From assembly GCA_963920525.1 (NCBI GenBank), contig OY986437.1, positions 31,730,563 to 31,794,562 on the forward strand: a stretch of DNA of 64,000 nucleotides, read 5' to 3'. This stretch comes from Dichetophora obliterata (Eukaryota; Arthropoda; Insecta; Diptera; Sciomyzidae). This document shows positions 1 through 13,019 of the stretch, one piece after another. Numbering within the stretch: the stretch's first letter is position 1; the number at the start of each line of letters is the position of its first letter. Under the pieces are notes generated by a model. It was given only the letters and a program-made list of their open reading frames with translations, was not told the DNA's origin and did no database searches. The translations under genes and the position numbers were made by a program.

Positions 1-752
1 AATATAATGTAACATAAGATAACATAATATGACATAACATAACATAACATAACATAACATAACATAACATAACATAACATAACATAACATAACATAAGAT
101 AAGATAACATAATATGACATAACATAACATAACATAACATAACATAACATAACATAACATAACATAACATAACATAACATAACATAACATAACATAACAT
201 AACATAACATAACATAACATAACATAACATAACATAACATAACATAACATAACATAACATAACATAACATAACATAACATAACATAACATAACATAACAT
301 AACATAACATAACATAACATAACATAACATAACATAACATAACATAACATAACATAACATAACATAACATAACATAACATAACATAACATAACATAACAT
401 AACATAACATAACATAACATAACATAACATAACATAACATAACATAACATAACATAACATAACATAACATAACATAACATAACATAACATAACATAACAT
501 AACATAACATAACATAACATAACATAACATAACATAACATAACATAACATAACATAACATAACATAACATAACATAACATAACATAACATAACATAACAT
601 AACATAACATAACATAACATAACATAACATAACATAACATAACATAACAAAACATAACATAACATAACATAACATAACATAACATAACATAACATAACAT
701 AACATAACAAAACACAACATAAGACAATACAACACAACATAACATAACATAA
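1..752. repeat. (AACAT)n pentanucleotide satellite array
   Basis: About 150 tandem copies of AACAT run from the first base. The core (about 120-645) is almost perfect; copies near both ends carry single substitutions such as AAGAT, AATAT, AACAA and AACAC. The array continues past the window's left edge, so its full length is unknown. The homogeneous core with degenerate edges is the usual pattern of a microsatellite growing by slippage. No gene is present. Confidence 0.97.
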
Positions 753-1036
753 GCATTTTGCTACTTGTTCTTATACTACTGGAAGTAATTTTACAATTGG
801 TGTGATAACAATTTACTAAAAATACATCTTAAAAGAACTAATTTTATTATTTGGGAACTATTTAATATTTGGGAACTTTAAGTTAATACCGTACTTGAGT
901 GAACTCCCTGGAATTGTTTTAATGATGTTATTATTGCTAGAGTAGAAACTTTGAAACTCGATTTCAGGGATTGAATTATTTCCTTTAAAATATAATTTAG
1001 CATTTTTTTTTATCCGACCGAATAAACAGATTTTAC

Positions 1037-2057
1037 CAGGGACCGCCAATAACGGTTATCGCTATCAATCAATCACTTAATAACAGTTATTTTTTTATCG
1101 ATATTTTCTCGATCAAAAATAAAAGTTATTTCTGGGTCGTTATTTTTTCGATCAGAAATAAAAGTTATTTTTGACGGTTATTTTTTCAACCAGAAATAAA
1201 ATTTATTTCTTGGTCGTTACTTTTTCGATCAGAAATAAAAGTTCTTTTTTTACCGTAATTTTTTTTCGAACAGAAAAAAAAATTTTTTGACTGAATTATG
1301 TCTATCAAAAAACTAACATATCCGTTAGAGAAAATTTGTTTAAAATTTATATTGGTAAAGTGCTGAGAGCTTTATATTGTTAAATCTTCATTTGCATATT
1401 AAAAAAAGTTAAAACAAAAATGATGAATGGCACTTAAGTTAGAAAATGGTGACAAAAGTTGAAACATTTGAACGAAAGTTTGAATTTTATAAGTATAATA
1501 AATACTCGTATTATAAAAAAATGAATTCGATTTTTTTAATTTTCGGTTTCTTCGGTCCTGAATTACGGTTACCTAAAAATCGATCAAAAATAACTTTTAT
1601 TTCTGATCGAAAAAATAACGGTCAAAATTTAACTGTTATTTCTGATCGGAAAAATAACGGTCAAAAATAACTGTTATTCACTTATATCATAATAATCATA
1701 TAATAATCACTTTTTCAGAAATGACTTTTATTTTTGATTGAAAATAATAACGACCACGAAATAACTTTTATTTCTGATTAAAAAAAAAATAATGACTAAG
1801 AAATAACTTTTATTTCTGATTGAAAAAAAAATTATCGAACAAGAAATAACTTTTATTTCTGATCAAAAAAATATCAACCAAAAATAATTGGTTTGAGCTG
1901 ATTTTTATCCTTAAGATCATAAAAAAATTATGTAAACAAATGAAATCTCTAGCTCCCATAATTTCACATTGCTATATTTAAAAGAATTATACAACTACAT
2001 TTTATACTTGATCTTTTGATCTAAACTTTAAAAAATAATCGTTATTTTTGGTCCCTG
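1037..2057. mobile_element. Foldback-type (hAT-like) non-autonomous element
   Basis: The ends are inverted: CAGGGACC..AATAACGGTTAT on the left and AATAATCGTTATTTTTGGTCCCTG on the right in two parts, CAATAACG-like motifs facing inward. Both arms consist of many copies of a motif near TTTCTGATCGAAAAAATAAC, in one orientation at about 1080-1290 and in the other at about 1570-1890, so the element folds into a long imperfect hairpin. Flanks are GATTTTAC and ATTTTTAC, a possible imperfect 8-bp target duplication. CAGGG termini and 8-bp duplications are typical of hAT elements. There is no transposase; the short reading frames inside are repeat artefacts. Confidence 0.6.
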
Positions 2058-3804
2058 ATTTTTACTAACTAATATTCGGCCACTGATTGATTTTTCAAAG
2101 ACCAACTTTGAAATAATTATCGTGAAAAACTTCAAAGTAATTTTCAAACTCTTTTCGCACATACGTTAAGTGGAAATAAGGAAAACAAATATTTAAATTT
2201 CAAATTTCTTTTCACCTTAACTTCTAAAGTTAAGAATCTTAACATTCCTTATTTTGCACCTCAATTTTGGAGAAATTGAAAGATTTTGAGAGAAACTAAA
2301 TACCAGCAACGGTTTACCCTAAAAAGCATGATTTTTTTTTATTTTTGACTACTTACTGGTACGTAAAAAATTGACAATATTATACCATTATTAACTTAAA
2401 TACATGAAATAAGATACAGATATCCGGAGTCTTACTCTGTAATGAGATTCGAAAAGCAAAAGCGATTCGAAAACTAATTCACATCAGAGAAGACCCCTGG
2501 GAAATTCAGAATAAAGAAGGTACATTTTGGCTATAGTTATGTTTTTCAATACATTTAATTTTGTTGAATTTGATTGTTTTTAGGTGAAATTTTTATCTCA
2601 GGAAGTTTTAAGAACAAATTTTTGGATTTTTCGAGAGCGAAAATAAAATCTTAGCTTTCAATTTAAATTATAAGCAGAAAAATATTCGATTTTGTCTCGA
2701 AAACAAATTGCATTTATTGACCATAATAACAACAACAACAAAAAATAACATTCCATTTACCAAATTCATCAATTAATTGATATTAGTGATTAGCACAGCA
2801 AAGTTCCATCGAAAAACTGTTGTTATTGCTGTTTATATCGATCACTTATCTTTATTAAGCTTTGTACGTCAAATAAGTTCAGCACATAGAAACAAAAAAA
2901 CGAGGAAAAAAACAGAAAAAAAAATAAAACCAACAACAACTAAAGTCGCCGCCTTATAAAGACAGGCAGACGAGTACTCGTATCTAATATTAGATAAGTA
3001 GCAAAGCGAAAACTTTGAACAAATTAAATGTGGCTGCGCCCACCAAGCGTTAAGGTACCAGCTAAGCTCCATTCATGTCCGGCCGCTTTAAAGGCGACCC
3101 ACTCCAAAGCGACTGTGAAAACATGACTTTGCTGCAGCACAGACGCACACGTCTCAATGCAATCAATAAATGCTTGAATGCTAAAAGAAATCGCAGCGAA
3201 ACAAATGTCTTATTGTTGTTTTTGTTGCCGTCAGCAGCCACTTAGCTTCAACATTATTAATTAATTTATCAAATTTCTTTTAAAAAAGGGCTATTGCAAA
3301 TATAAATATGTCGCAATAATGATGAATTTGGTAGCGTGCTTGATTAAACAACGCATAGTTCAAAAATATATATAGTTATTACACTTGTTAAGAAATAGTT
3401 TTAATTAAAATACAAACAATTATTGTAAAACTGCGTGTGATGATGAGTTCATACAGTTGTACTGTCTGGGCTTGAAAACAAGTAATTAAATAAAAATAAT
3501 CATCTTCATCAGCCATTCTTTCGTGATTATTTTGAGAAGCTTCACAGAAGCATCGTGAAACGGTTCTTCGTAAGTGATAGCAGCTCATGATTAAATAAAT
3601 CAGTTGGAGTACTTATCGATTTCTGTTATTATGAAAATTGTTTGTCTCAACTCTTTGGAAATTTTGTTTTATAAATTAACTAGCTGAAAACCGGCACGTT
3701 GCTGCTATAAAAGAAATAATTATGGAAATAATGTTCAAAGTTTGAAAAGAGTTGTCATATTAAATTGAAAATAAATGCTTATCAATCTCACTGACATGTG
3801 CATA
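2058..3804. other. Non-coding stretch, no element recognised
   Basis: AT-rich sequence with short AAC/ACA runs near 2720-2760 and 2930. The part from about 2980 to 3260 is less AT-rich than its surroundings and shows no repeat structure, so it could be ancestral intron sequence. No convincing gene, RNA or transposon end was seen. Confidence 0.4.
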
Positions 3805-4256
3805 CAGTTGCGGTCAAAATAAAAGCAGTGCTTTTATATTCAGACATGTCTGGATAAATAATACTAGTCTACAAATTTCGGAGCCCATTTTAATTCCTGT
3901 ATGTATTTTCAACACTGGTTCCAAATCTGTACTCAGTTTACTTATGTATTGTAAAATGTTCAAGATACAGGGTATTTTAGGTTTTTGGTAAGTTTTTAGT
4001 ATTATTGATCTAGAATCTAAACTACTAATCGAGATTTTTTTTTGCAGACTATGAATGTTCAAATAGTTTCCAAAAACTTTTATTAAGATCAATTTTTTTG
4101 TTTTGAACTCCTCTTTGTAGGAAAATCGATCTGAAAAAATCAACATTTTCAAGGTTTCAACAAAAAACACTATTTTTACATTCAGAATCACCTATAGATT
4201 ACGTTTTTGCTATACGCTTCATCAAAAAAAATCGTTCCATACAATTTGACCCGCCC
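3805..4256. mobile_element. Tc1/mariner-like MITE remnant
   Basis: The left end, after a TA, reads CAGTTGCGGTCAAAATAAAA, a typical Tc1-like terminal repeat. The right end near 4236-4256 has a degraded inverted match (TTTGACCCGCCCT) before TA-rich sequence. The interior is AT-rich. A 125-codon open frame on the minus strand has no recognisable transposase motif and I do not call it a gene. Element identity is inferred from the left terminus. Confidence 0.4.
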
Positions 4257-4257
4257 T

Positions 4258-6424
4258 AATATATATATATAAATATGTTTATGCATAATTATCTATCGTT
4301 CGACATAAAAAGTCCCGTGAACACCCGTTGAACAGCCGGTGTTCGACCCTTGTTTGGTCGAGATACCTTCAAATCGACCGCGGGCGATGCTCTCAAGCTC
4401 TTTTTTCAAAACTGACATGTTTTTTGGTGATTTCCTAGTGGCTTCCAAACTATAACATCAGTAACCCTCAAATTATACATTGCAGTGCTTGTCAAACTAT
4501 TACAACATGGCTTCTTAATCTTGAAGTAACATGTTTGCTTGTTGAAAATTAGTTTAAAAATTTTTTGTTTGTAAAACTGTTGCTAATGTGATACACCACA
4601 CTTTTGGAGCTAATTTTCAAATTGGGTCATGATTGTTGTAAGCTAACTAAGGGTAATTTTGAATGTTATTTATTAACTCAATTCGAATCAAAGACTTTGA
4701 AATATTTGAAAATAAAATACAATATTTATGCATCTCGTCAGGATTTTAACATATTTGAGGTTACAAGCTCGATAAATTGATTTTTAAACTACTTTTACGG
4801 TTGAGTAGAAGATCTTTGAGTTCTACATTCTATTGAGATGCATTATAATTATAGGAATTTTAGCTTTATTTTCTCGTGCTTAGCGTATGATTTGATTTGT
4901 GCATGCTGGCTCATGCTAATATACTAAACTGGTTAGAGTGTGTGACCCCTGTTGTAGAAAATCGCGGTAGCACTGGTTCAAATCCTTTTTGATTTCTTTA
5001 ATTAAATTAATTATTATATCTTCTCGGCCGTCACCTCTCTGCAAACAAGGGCAAAACTCAGAGAGAAAAAAGCTTTCAAAGAACTTAAAAGTTTTGAAAT
5101 GGTCTATTCGATTTTTTTTTTGTTAAACTCTTGCTTAAATATAAATAATTTAAACCAGATGCTAGCAAGATTTACTCACTCAAATACAGTATATAACTAA
5201 TGTTTGCTTAGCCCAAACCGAGTCTTACAATTAATAAATTATAAACCTTAAACTGTTTTAAGCAGTCGAAAAAGTGTCCAAGTGTATTGGGCCAATTTAC
5301 GGTAATGAGCAAAAATTAGTTATATTCTTATTGAAAAATTGCTAATGTTAAGGACTTAGTTTTCAACAAACTATAATAAATTATAACACATTCTTTTGAG
5401 CGCTAAAAGAAAATTTTATTAGTAACGCGCGCTGTGCGAAGCCTATTTTTAGGTGTTTTAGAAAATTGCCTTCAGCTGTTCTACACAAGTTAATCAATTA
5501 AAAATTAGGGAGTAACAAAAGAAATCAATGCAGAGATTAACTTTAACTTAACAAGATATGGCGAAAAAGTTTTTGAGCAAATTTCAAATTAAGCAAAGCA
5601 AAAAATTTACTTAAACACGCACACAGTTAAGCACGCAATAATAATGACGACATGGAGTGGAAGCAAAGGATTTTTTGGTTTTGTTCTGTAAAGCCTTTAA
5701 AGGCTTATCAGCATTTCGTTTGTTCATATCTTAAGGTTAACCCTTTCTGTGTTGTGTGCCATAAATTGGCATATGGAATGGGAATTATGTTAAATCGTTT
5801 TGCGTCTAAAAGTATGCAACAAAGTTTTGCTGTAACATGCTAACTTTATGCGCTACGTGCATGGGTATGGGAATGTTCGATTTGCAGGCTGATAGAGCGT
5901 AAAGGTGGAATTCTCACCGTTAAACAGTTCTTTGTCATGAAAGTTAGACGTTGAAAGCTACATAATTTAGTCGTTTGTTTAGTTTGCTGATATTGGTGTT
6001 CATCATAAAAGGTTTTTATGTAAGCGGGTGGGTTCGTTTTACACGACAATTTATGGCAATATTTGGAAAATTTGACAATATTTATAAACATTGATTGGTT
6101 GTTTGAAAAGGGAAGCGCATGTTTAAATAATAATTTGAATATATTTTGTTTTGACGTACCAAAAAAAATATATAGATTCTAATCGGTTTCTCGATTGGGA
6201 CTAAAAAAAGAGGAAATATATCTTATTTTCTGTGAAAAAATTATTTATATTTTTTTCTTTTTGTTGTACAACGATCAACAAAATTTGACGGAGGCAAGGA
6301 TGCTGTCAATAATTGGTGCTTTGCATTTAACTCTCCTTGCAAATATAATTGATATCAGTCAAGACAGGAATACTTTAAAAACAAATATGTTATTTATTTT
6401 TTAACAATCTTTTTACATAAAATT
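4258..6424. other. Non-coding stretch, one tRNA-like patch
   Basis: AT-rich sequence with short TA runs at about 4258-4275. Apart from the tRNA-like patch near 4929-4987 nothing recognisable is present; small open frames at 5652-6091 overlap on both strands and show no domain. Confidence 0.35.
4929..4987 (+). other. tRNA-like patch (possible SINE head or decayed tRNA)
   Basis: ACTGGTTAGAGTGTG resembles a polymerase III A box and GGTTCAAATCC, about 45 bases downstream, is a good B box. The would-be T stem does not pair well and no acceptor stem closes, so this is not a functional tRNA. It may be a tRNA-derived SINE head or coincidence. Confidence 0.2.
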
Positions 6425-6640
6425 CTTCGGTAGATGGCTTTGTCACTGAACTCCACCTAAACGGCTGAACCGATTTTGATGAGATTTGGTGTGTGTGTGC
6501 GACTGCCCAGCAAAATTTTTGTTGCAAATATGATATGCATTCTTAGGGACACTGCTTCCAGAAGACATTCCATAGATCCAATTGTGTTCTTCTAATCAAG
6601 AAGTGCTTTCAAGAAACATTCTCATAAACCACTTCTCAAA
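6425..6640 (+). mobile_element. Helitron-like interspersed repeat fragment
   Basis: Contains the phrase CTGAACCGATTTTGATGAGA followed by TTTGGTGTG, close to sequences at 16350 and 18640 that belong to the Helitron-like family of this window. No termini are visible, so it is a fragment. Confidence 0.35.
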
Positions 6641-6690
6641 GACATTCAAATAGCATTTAATTTCAATTATTTTTCTGTTATATTTTTTTA

Positions 6691-6960
6691 TTTTCCGTGG
6701 GATTTTTCAAACCTCCAACAAAACGCAGCCACTTCCTTCTTCAAACACCAACATACTGTGAAAATCGGGAAAAAGGATATTTTACTTGGATTTTTTTTAA
6801 ACCCCCAACAAAACCCAAACACTTCTCGTCTCCAACACTAAAATCGCGAGACAATCGGGTAAAAGCATATTTTCCGTGGAATTTTTTAAGCCCCCCTAAC
6901 CACAAAAACCATTTCATTCCATGGAATGCCTTTTTAAAGTTCTCCTCTAAAACACCTACT
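6691..6960. repeat. Three-copy tandem repeat, about 89 bp
   Basis: Units begin with TTTTCCGTGGGATTTTT at 6691, a variant at 6780 and again at 6870, each followed by AACCYCCAACAAAAC or a shortened version. The period is 89-90 bp. The duplication keeps a 160-codon frame open on plus, but the opposite strand is open too and the peptide looks like no known protein. I treat the frame as a by-product of the repeat. Confidence 0.6.
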
Positions 6961-7739
6961 ACAATACTTTCATTTAAGGGCTCAAAGAAATCTTCCATTG
7001 AAATGATTTTGGAAGCACTTCTAGAGAAGACTAAAGAAAGCATTCCTCCCAATGACATGCATATGTTAAAAGAATGCCTTCTGGGTATGAAAGTGGAAGG
7101 GATGGACTTCAAGACTTTCCCTTCCACTTTACCTTCTTATGGAAGCACTTTTTTAGCTGGGGTTTGGTCTAAAGTTTGACCCGATGTCAAACCGGTACGT
7201 GCCGCTGTTGTTGTTGTGGCAGTATTTAAATGGCTATTTGAGAATATAACTCAGAAACGAATTGAGAAATGGTCATGATTCTTTCACCACACCATTACTT
7301 TTTATGCAAACAAAATTGCTAAAATACAAAACAAATTAAAAAAAACAAAAAATCTTAAATTTTGATTTTTCGATCGTATAAAACGTTTTTAATTTTTTAA
7401 TATAGAAACTTTAAATCAACCCTACATTTATGCATACCATATGAAAGAACATTAAGAAACAATTTTTGGTTTTGAATATTTTTTAACAACAAATATTTTT
7501 AACAATGTTTTTTGCGAAATAAAGAAATTCTTTAAGGTTTTTTTTTTTTTGAAATTATAAAAATAAGAATTAAAACGAAAATGCATAAGATTGAAACACG
7601 ATTGGACGGACAATTAATCAAAATTTTAAACAAAAAAAAAGTTAATACAATCCTTTGTAACATGACCGAGTTATTCACTTTTAAAGCCAGCATTTTAATT
7701 TTTGACTGATTTTTTTCTATTTCAATATAAACTTATGCT
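6961..7739. other. Non-coding stretch
   Basis: After the tandem repeat there is AT-rich sequence with homopolymer runs. No gene or transposon end was recognised. Confidence 0.35.
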
Positions 7740-8286
7740 ATGTTTCCATCTACTCGAAATCTTGAGATTTTGAAATAGTGATTTCGAAGTGTTTCCATAT
7801 GGTATGTCATGACAGCTAGCTCATTTGACAATTCAGACTTCATTTGATAAATGTAAGAATAAGAATCGTGAAGGAGCATTTGCGTTGTGGCATTTCTTTT
7901 GCCATTTCCGGAGCTCTTCAATTTATTCTCCAAAATTGCTCTAACAATTGTTCCTCACTGAAGCTCCTAGCCTATTTATTTTAATATTTCCTTTGTTAAA
8001 ACAAAGACATTTTTTATTTTTATTGTTATTGTTTATTTTTTAAATAATTAATTAGAAATTGTCAATTGCAAATTGTCAATATGAAAAATTTGACTTAAGC
8101 TAAATAGTGCTGGATACTGATATAACTTTTCAGGGATACCGCATTACATTTTATGAGATTTTGTGTTAGATTTTGTTGAAATCACAAGATTTTAAAATCT
8201 TAAACTTGTATAGAAAAATTTGTTGATTTCAATATGGATTTTACGAAATATCACAAAATCTCAAGATTTCGAGTAGATGGAAACAT
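7740..8286. mobile_element. 547-bp TIR element (MITE)
   Basis: Near-perfect terminal inverted repeats of about 32 bp: ATGTTTCCATCTACTCGAAA at the left end and its reverse complement ending at 8286, both continuing into ATCTTGAGATTTTG. No clear target duplication flanks it and the superfamily is unknown. The interior is AT-rich without a transposase. Confidence 0.6.
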
Positions 8287-8439
8287 CGTATTAGTACTAA
8301 AAACGTTTTGTGTGTTTCAGGTACGAAAGTTTTTGGGTAGTCAATTTCTTGCAAATTTTGAGCAACTTGCATGTTCCTATAGAAAACGAAATTATTCTAA
8401 TAAAAGACATCTAAACCAAGAATGTTACTTACCACAAAG

Positions 8440-9380
8440 GTATGCACAATTAGCAAATTGCAATAAAAAACCACTTCAGGAAGTTATTAAACACACTCCA
8501 AGGAAGGTGTTAACATTAAAAAGGGTGGCGTGGCACCTCCCATACAGACGAAAAATTTGATATCGAATGGCTTTGGAATTATAGGTCGCACTGCTTCGGA
8601 ATTTGGTATTCAGTGTTTGAACACAATTTACACGTGCCGTTTCACTAAAAACTTATTATTTTATGATATTATCTAAGGGAGAGATCTTAATTTTATTAAT
8701 TTAAGCAAGTTATACATAACTTAAGTTATACATTTACCATGATGATTAAATCATCTGCACTGTTTCACAAATGTTGTTTTTATTTTTCGTAAATGTTTCG
8801 TAAACTTTATTGTTTTAGTAAAAGTGGAAGGCATTGACTAAAGATAGTGAAAAATTGATTGATTCAAGGAAAGAAAAATATATTAAATTAGATTTGTATT
8901 TACTTAATACCATAATTACTCAACTAACTAACCCAACTTAATTACCCAATCCAAGTCTGTCCGACACGAGACATGATTTGTCTTCACGTGACGTTATGTT
9001 AGTAAAATATTTAAAAATAAACTGTGCGCTGTATTTAAAACCTTTTTACGCCAAAAATTTGCAACGTTGTTTGACTGTGCGTGTCTGACACGTGACAGTA
9101 GATGTCTTATTTTTTCTCTTGCAATTTATAAAATTTATAGAAAGTTTGAACGTACAAGCAAGAAACAGAATGTAATCTATTTAGTTAGGCAAAAAGACTT
9201 AGCTTCCAATGAGTAAATTTAAAATTGACTGTAAAATTACCTCAACAAATTAGTTGAATTTGTCTGTACGTGACTGTGGAATGCTTCATATGACCACAAT
9301 TTACACGTGCCATTTCACTGATAAAATTTTATGTGTGTTGGACAAGGGGTCGTGGCATCAATGCACTGGATTTCAACTAG
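8440..9380 (+). mobile_element. Helitron remnant, 3' end CTAG
   Basis: Shares internal repeat units with the complete Helitron at 26777-27981: GGAATTATAGGTCGCAC, CACAATTTACACGTGCC and the phrase GGCGTGGCACCTCCCATACA. It ends at 9377-9380 with CTAG followed by T, the expected Helitron 3' terminus and target base. The 5' end was not found and 8670-9240 looks unrelated, so the copy is broken or carries an insertion. Confidence 0.5.
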
Positions 9381-12300
9381 TTATTTATAAATTTAAAGAA
9401 CTTTTGTATATATATATATATTACCATATTATAATCCTAAGGTAAATTAATCTATAAGACATTGTGTCGCTAGATAAAAGTAATAATAAATAAATTCATA
9501 AAAGTGATTTATGTTCAGTTGACTGTGATGATAATTATGCCTATTGAAGAAAACACAATTTCATCACATCACACTTTTTTATAAATAAATTGTTGCATCT
9601 GCTTTGTCTACACTCTACCCTACTTTTATTTCACCCTACTTTTCTTCTTTTTTTTCAAACAATTTCAATTTAACTAAAAGGGTGCACGAAGATATTATCC
9701 GTCAAGTTATCCTAAATCAACGTTCGGGCTTCCCCAACTCCTTCGACTTGATCTATGAATCGTATTCAAATGAAATGAAAATCAATTTCTTTCTAAAAGC
9801 AACTTCATTTTTAAAAAACAAACAACGCAAATAACTTTACTCAACAAAAAACGTATTAAATGTCTTTCAACAACGACGACAACTACTACTTCATCAAGTT
9901 GCTATTGTTTTGGGCACAAAGTTTTTCTTTACTATAAGAAAATGAAGCAAAACTTTATTTTTAGTTTCATTGCAAATTTTGTGCTCAACCATTTCTATTC
10001 CTCTTCATTTTTGCTTGGGTTTCACTTTTGCTTCATACGTATGACAAATTCTCATAATTATCATTATAATCGTTGAACGCGACAGTGCTGCAGGGATTGG
10101 GATTCCCTACGAGTGGCATAGGTTTCGTTGGTGGATTCGTAAAAATCAGGTCAACTACGTGGCTGTATGTATCGCTGATGTCGGCGCTATTAATATAACT
10201 TGTCAGCCAACATTATAACGTCATGTAAAACGATGAATTCTAACGTAATGTAATTCAAACATAAAATAAAATCATGCTGTATTGCGTGTGCTTTCTGAAC
10301 AATAGGATCGGGTGTCGTTATTGTTTGTTGTTAGCTTGCTTGGTTAGTGGATTTGTAGGTGGTTGTTGTTGTTGTTGTTGCTTTTTGTTTTTAACTTGTT
10401 GTGCCCCAAAACATCCACCAGTTAGTCCCAGTGATACAACACAAAAGTTAATTCCATTGCATTGTCGTGTAGTTAAATGAACTTTGATTAATTGAATTTT
10501 TGTATAGTGTAAATAATAATACATAATACAGCAAGACAACAGAAAATTTCAAAAAGACAAATTTCGTTATGTAAACTTTTAATAATTGTTGACATTCTCA
10601 GCATAAGATTAATTTTGAAATTAACTTTTGAACATGCATTTAAAAAATATCAATTATGTAAAACAAAATGCAGAGTAACAAACATACGGAAACCGTATCT
10701 AGTCAGAAGAAGCCTCACTTTTTAAGGTCCATCGTACGAAATACAAGCCAAAGTAAGGTGACCATCTGTATAAAAATACCGACATTTCTAGACATGTACC
10801 GTCTACTCGAAGAAAGCTTAGTTTACACCCAAATGTACCGAAATTCTATACCATTTCCACATTTAATTAGAAAAAAATATATTGAAATTTATAAATGATC
10901 TATTTATTTTCCAAAATTGCATACAAAAATTAGAAAACATTTAATTTCATGGAATTAAAGAAAATCCAATTTGAAATTACGAAAATCAGTTGTAATTCAG
11001 AAACGACTAATTGAAATTTTGATGTACAATACCTTTATATGGGCAATTCCCAAAAGCGCCCTTTTTATAAGCTTTTATTTAAGTTGCTTCGTTCGTATGT
11101 ATGTATTAGGGAGTCCAATCCCGGAAGCTTTACTCTATCCCGGGATTATCGGGATTGAAAATCTCAATCCCGGGATTATTTCGGGATTGAACATTTTAAG
11201 AAGTAAATAATTCAAAACGTTTTTAATACAATTTTTTGTTATTTATTACTTGAAACTAAAAAATGTAAATTAATTCATTTATAATGTAACACAAATAAAA
11301 CACATTAAGGGTATTCACAATTGCGTTGTTTTCAGTGTAGTTTAAAAACCTCGTGGTATTGATACCACACTTTACCGAACGGTTTTTATATTTTTTATTG
11401 TTTTACATGAATTCTCTAAAAACCAAGTGTGGTAATTTTAAATAGCACAGTAATATGTTTAACAAACGTGGTTTCTAAAGTTCCATAAGCAATTGATCGG
11501 TTGCCAGTTATTTTCTATTTGCAAAAATGGAAGAAGCTCAAAATGCAAGTTAAACTTTTTTATGCTACATATTAATAAAATGTATCGATTTGGATAGTTA
11601 TTTTATTTCCATAGTATCAAAAAGCTATAGTGGGAGGTTCCCAACCACAAATTCTATTTTAAAGGGTGCTCATAATTGTGATTTTCAGTGAATTTGGCCA
11701 ATATATTGGACACGTCAGAAAGTAATTTTTATATGTATTTATTTTGCAAAGCTTTTTTTTAAATCAAACCGTTTGGTTCTATGAAAACAAGATGAACCAA
11801 CATGATAAAAATAAATTTAGAGATATATTTGACATTAAAGTTAGTTGGATTTTCGATTTTGTGGCAAAGAAAATCAAAAAAAATGTTGTTTGCCTATTTT
11901 ATACGAAAAAATCAACCGGACAAAGTTCAAATTTATGTTTTTTATCTTTTTATGGCTTTAAGGATAAGAATACTAAGAGGGTTTAAAAAACAAGGATCCA
12001 AAGGGTTCAAAAACCTTTAAGGGATTAAAAAAAAAGACTTTGTGCAGAATAGGAGCAAAACAATTTTTTCTTTGTACAAGCTTGTAAAACGTAAGTAGCA
12101 CAGGTTAAAATGAAAGGAATGTTTTTTGCATCTTCAGGAACTAAATGATAGGAATATTATCTAAAAAAAAAATGATTTCTTTCTTAGTTTAGCCTAGCCA
12201 TTGAAAGGGCTAAAGAACAAAAAATATAAAAAAGAACAGTTTAAGGTATTACTATATAAATGTTATCCTTTTTTTTTTTGTAAACCGTCTTCATGTTTTT

Positions 12301-12897
12301 TGAGTTTAAGGCAAATTAAGGTTGGAAAAGACTTTTCAAATTAAATTTTTTGTTTTGATTATTTTTAATGTAATGCATTAAGCTGATCAACGCGTCTTAT
12401 TTTTCGTTTTGTTCGAATATTATTACAAATATAACCCGCTCATGAGAGCACCGATCTGATTTTATGCTAGTTGGAGAAATAGTTGTACAATAGTCGTAAG
12501 CAATTTGTAAGTTTTGATCTCAATTGCCTTCACTATAAAATAAAATTATTTCCTAAGTCAGAATATCTGACAATTTTGAAATACATAGCTGACTTCCTGA
12601 TGTTGCAAATTCTCCTGAAACTATGTAAAGTCCTTGCTCTAGTGATTCACACTCATCGACCTAACAATCTTTTTCAGCCGCAATAAAATTTTTTTTCTAA
12701 TTCTATATTCAGATCAACTTAAACTGAAATGTTTGCATTTACATGAATATTTGTAATAGAAATTTTTTATTTAAATTTTTTTAAATCCCGGTAGAATTAT
12801 AATTTCTTTATATTTTTTGAAGTAAATTAAAATCACTTGAGGCCACATGGTATGAAGTCATGAAATTGATTTATATGCATTTTGTGTGTTTTTGAGT
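9381..12897. other. AT-rich non-coding stretch with small repeats
   Basis: Includes a short TA run just upstream (9409-9422), a (GTT)n run at 10361-10380 and a palindrome-rich patch at about 11105-11195, where ATCCCGGGAT occurs in inverted and direct copies, suggesting a transposon end. Several 60-80-codon frames exist but none has a recognisable domain. No host exon was seen. Confidence 0.4.
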
Positions 12898-13019
12898 GGT
12901 TACAGGAATGACAAAAATCTATTTTTTTTTAAATTTCCTGGTTCTCTTCTATCTCTTCTAATCTTTTTGCTTAGCTGTTTTAGATATCGGAATTTTTTGA
13001 GCTTTTTCTTTGTCTCTTT

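Noticed and set aside
1..752. Telomere or centromere satellite
   Set aside because: Only 0.75 kb of AACAT is visible and it gives way to ordinary transposon-rich DNA; nothing shows a chromosomal role.
3814..4191. 125-codon minus-strand frame in a Tc1-like remnant
   Set aside because: No paired-like DNA-binding domain or DDE motif; AT-rich chance frame.
6741..7127. 128-codon minus-strand frame
   Set aside because: Antisense of a tandem repeat with no domain.
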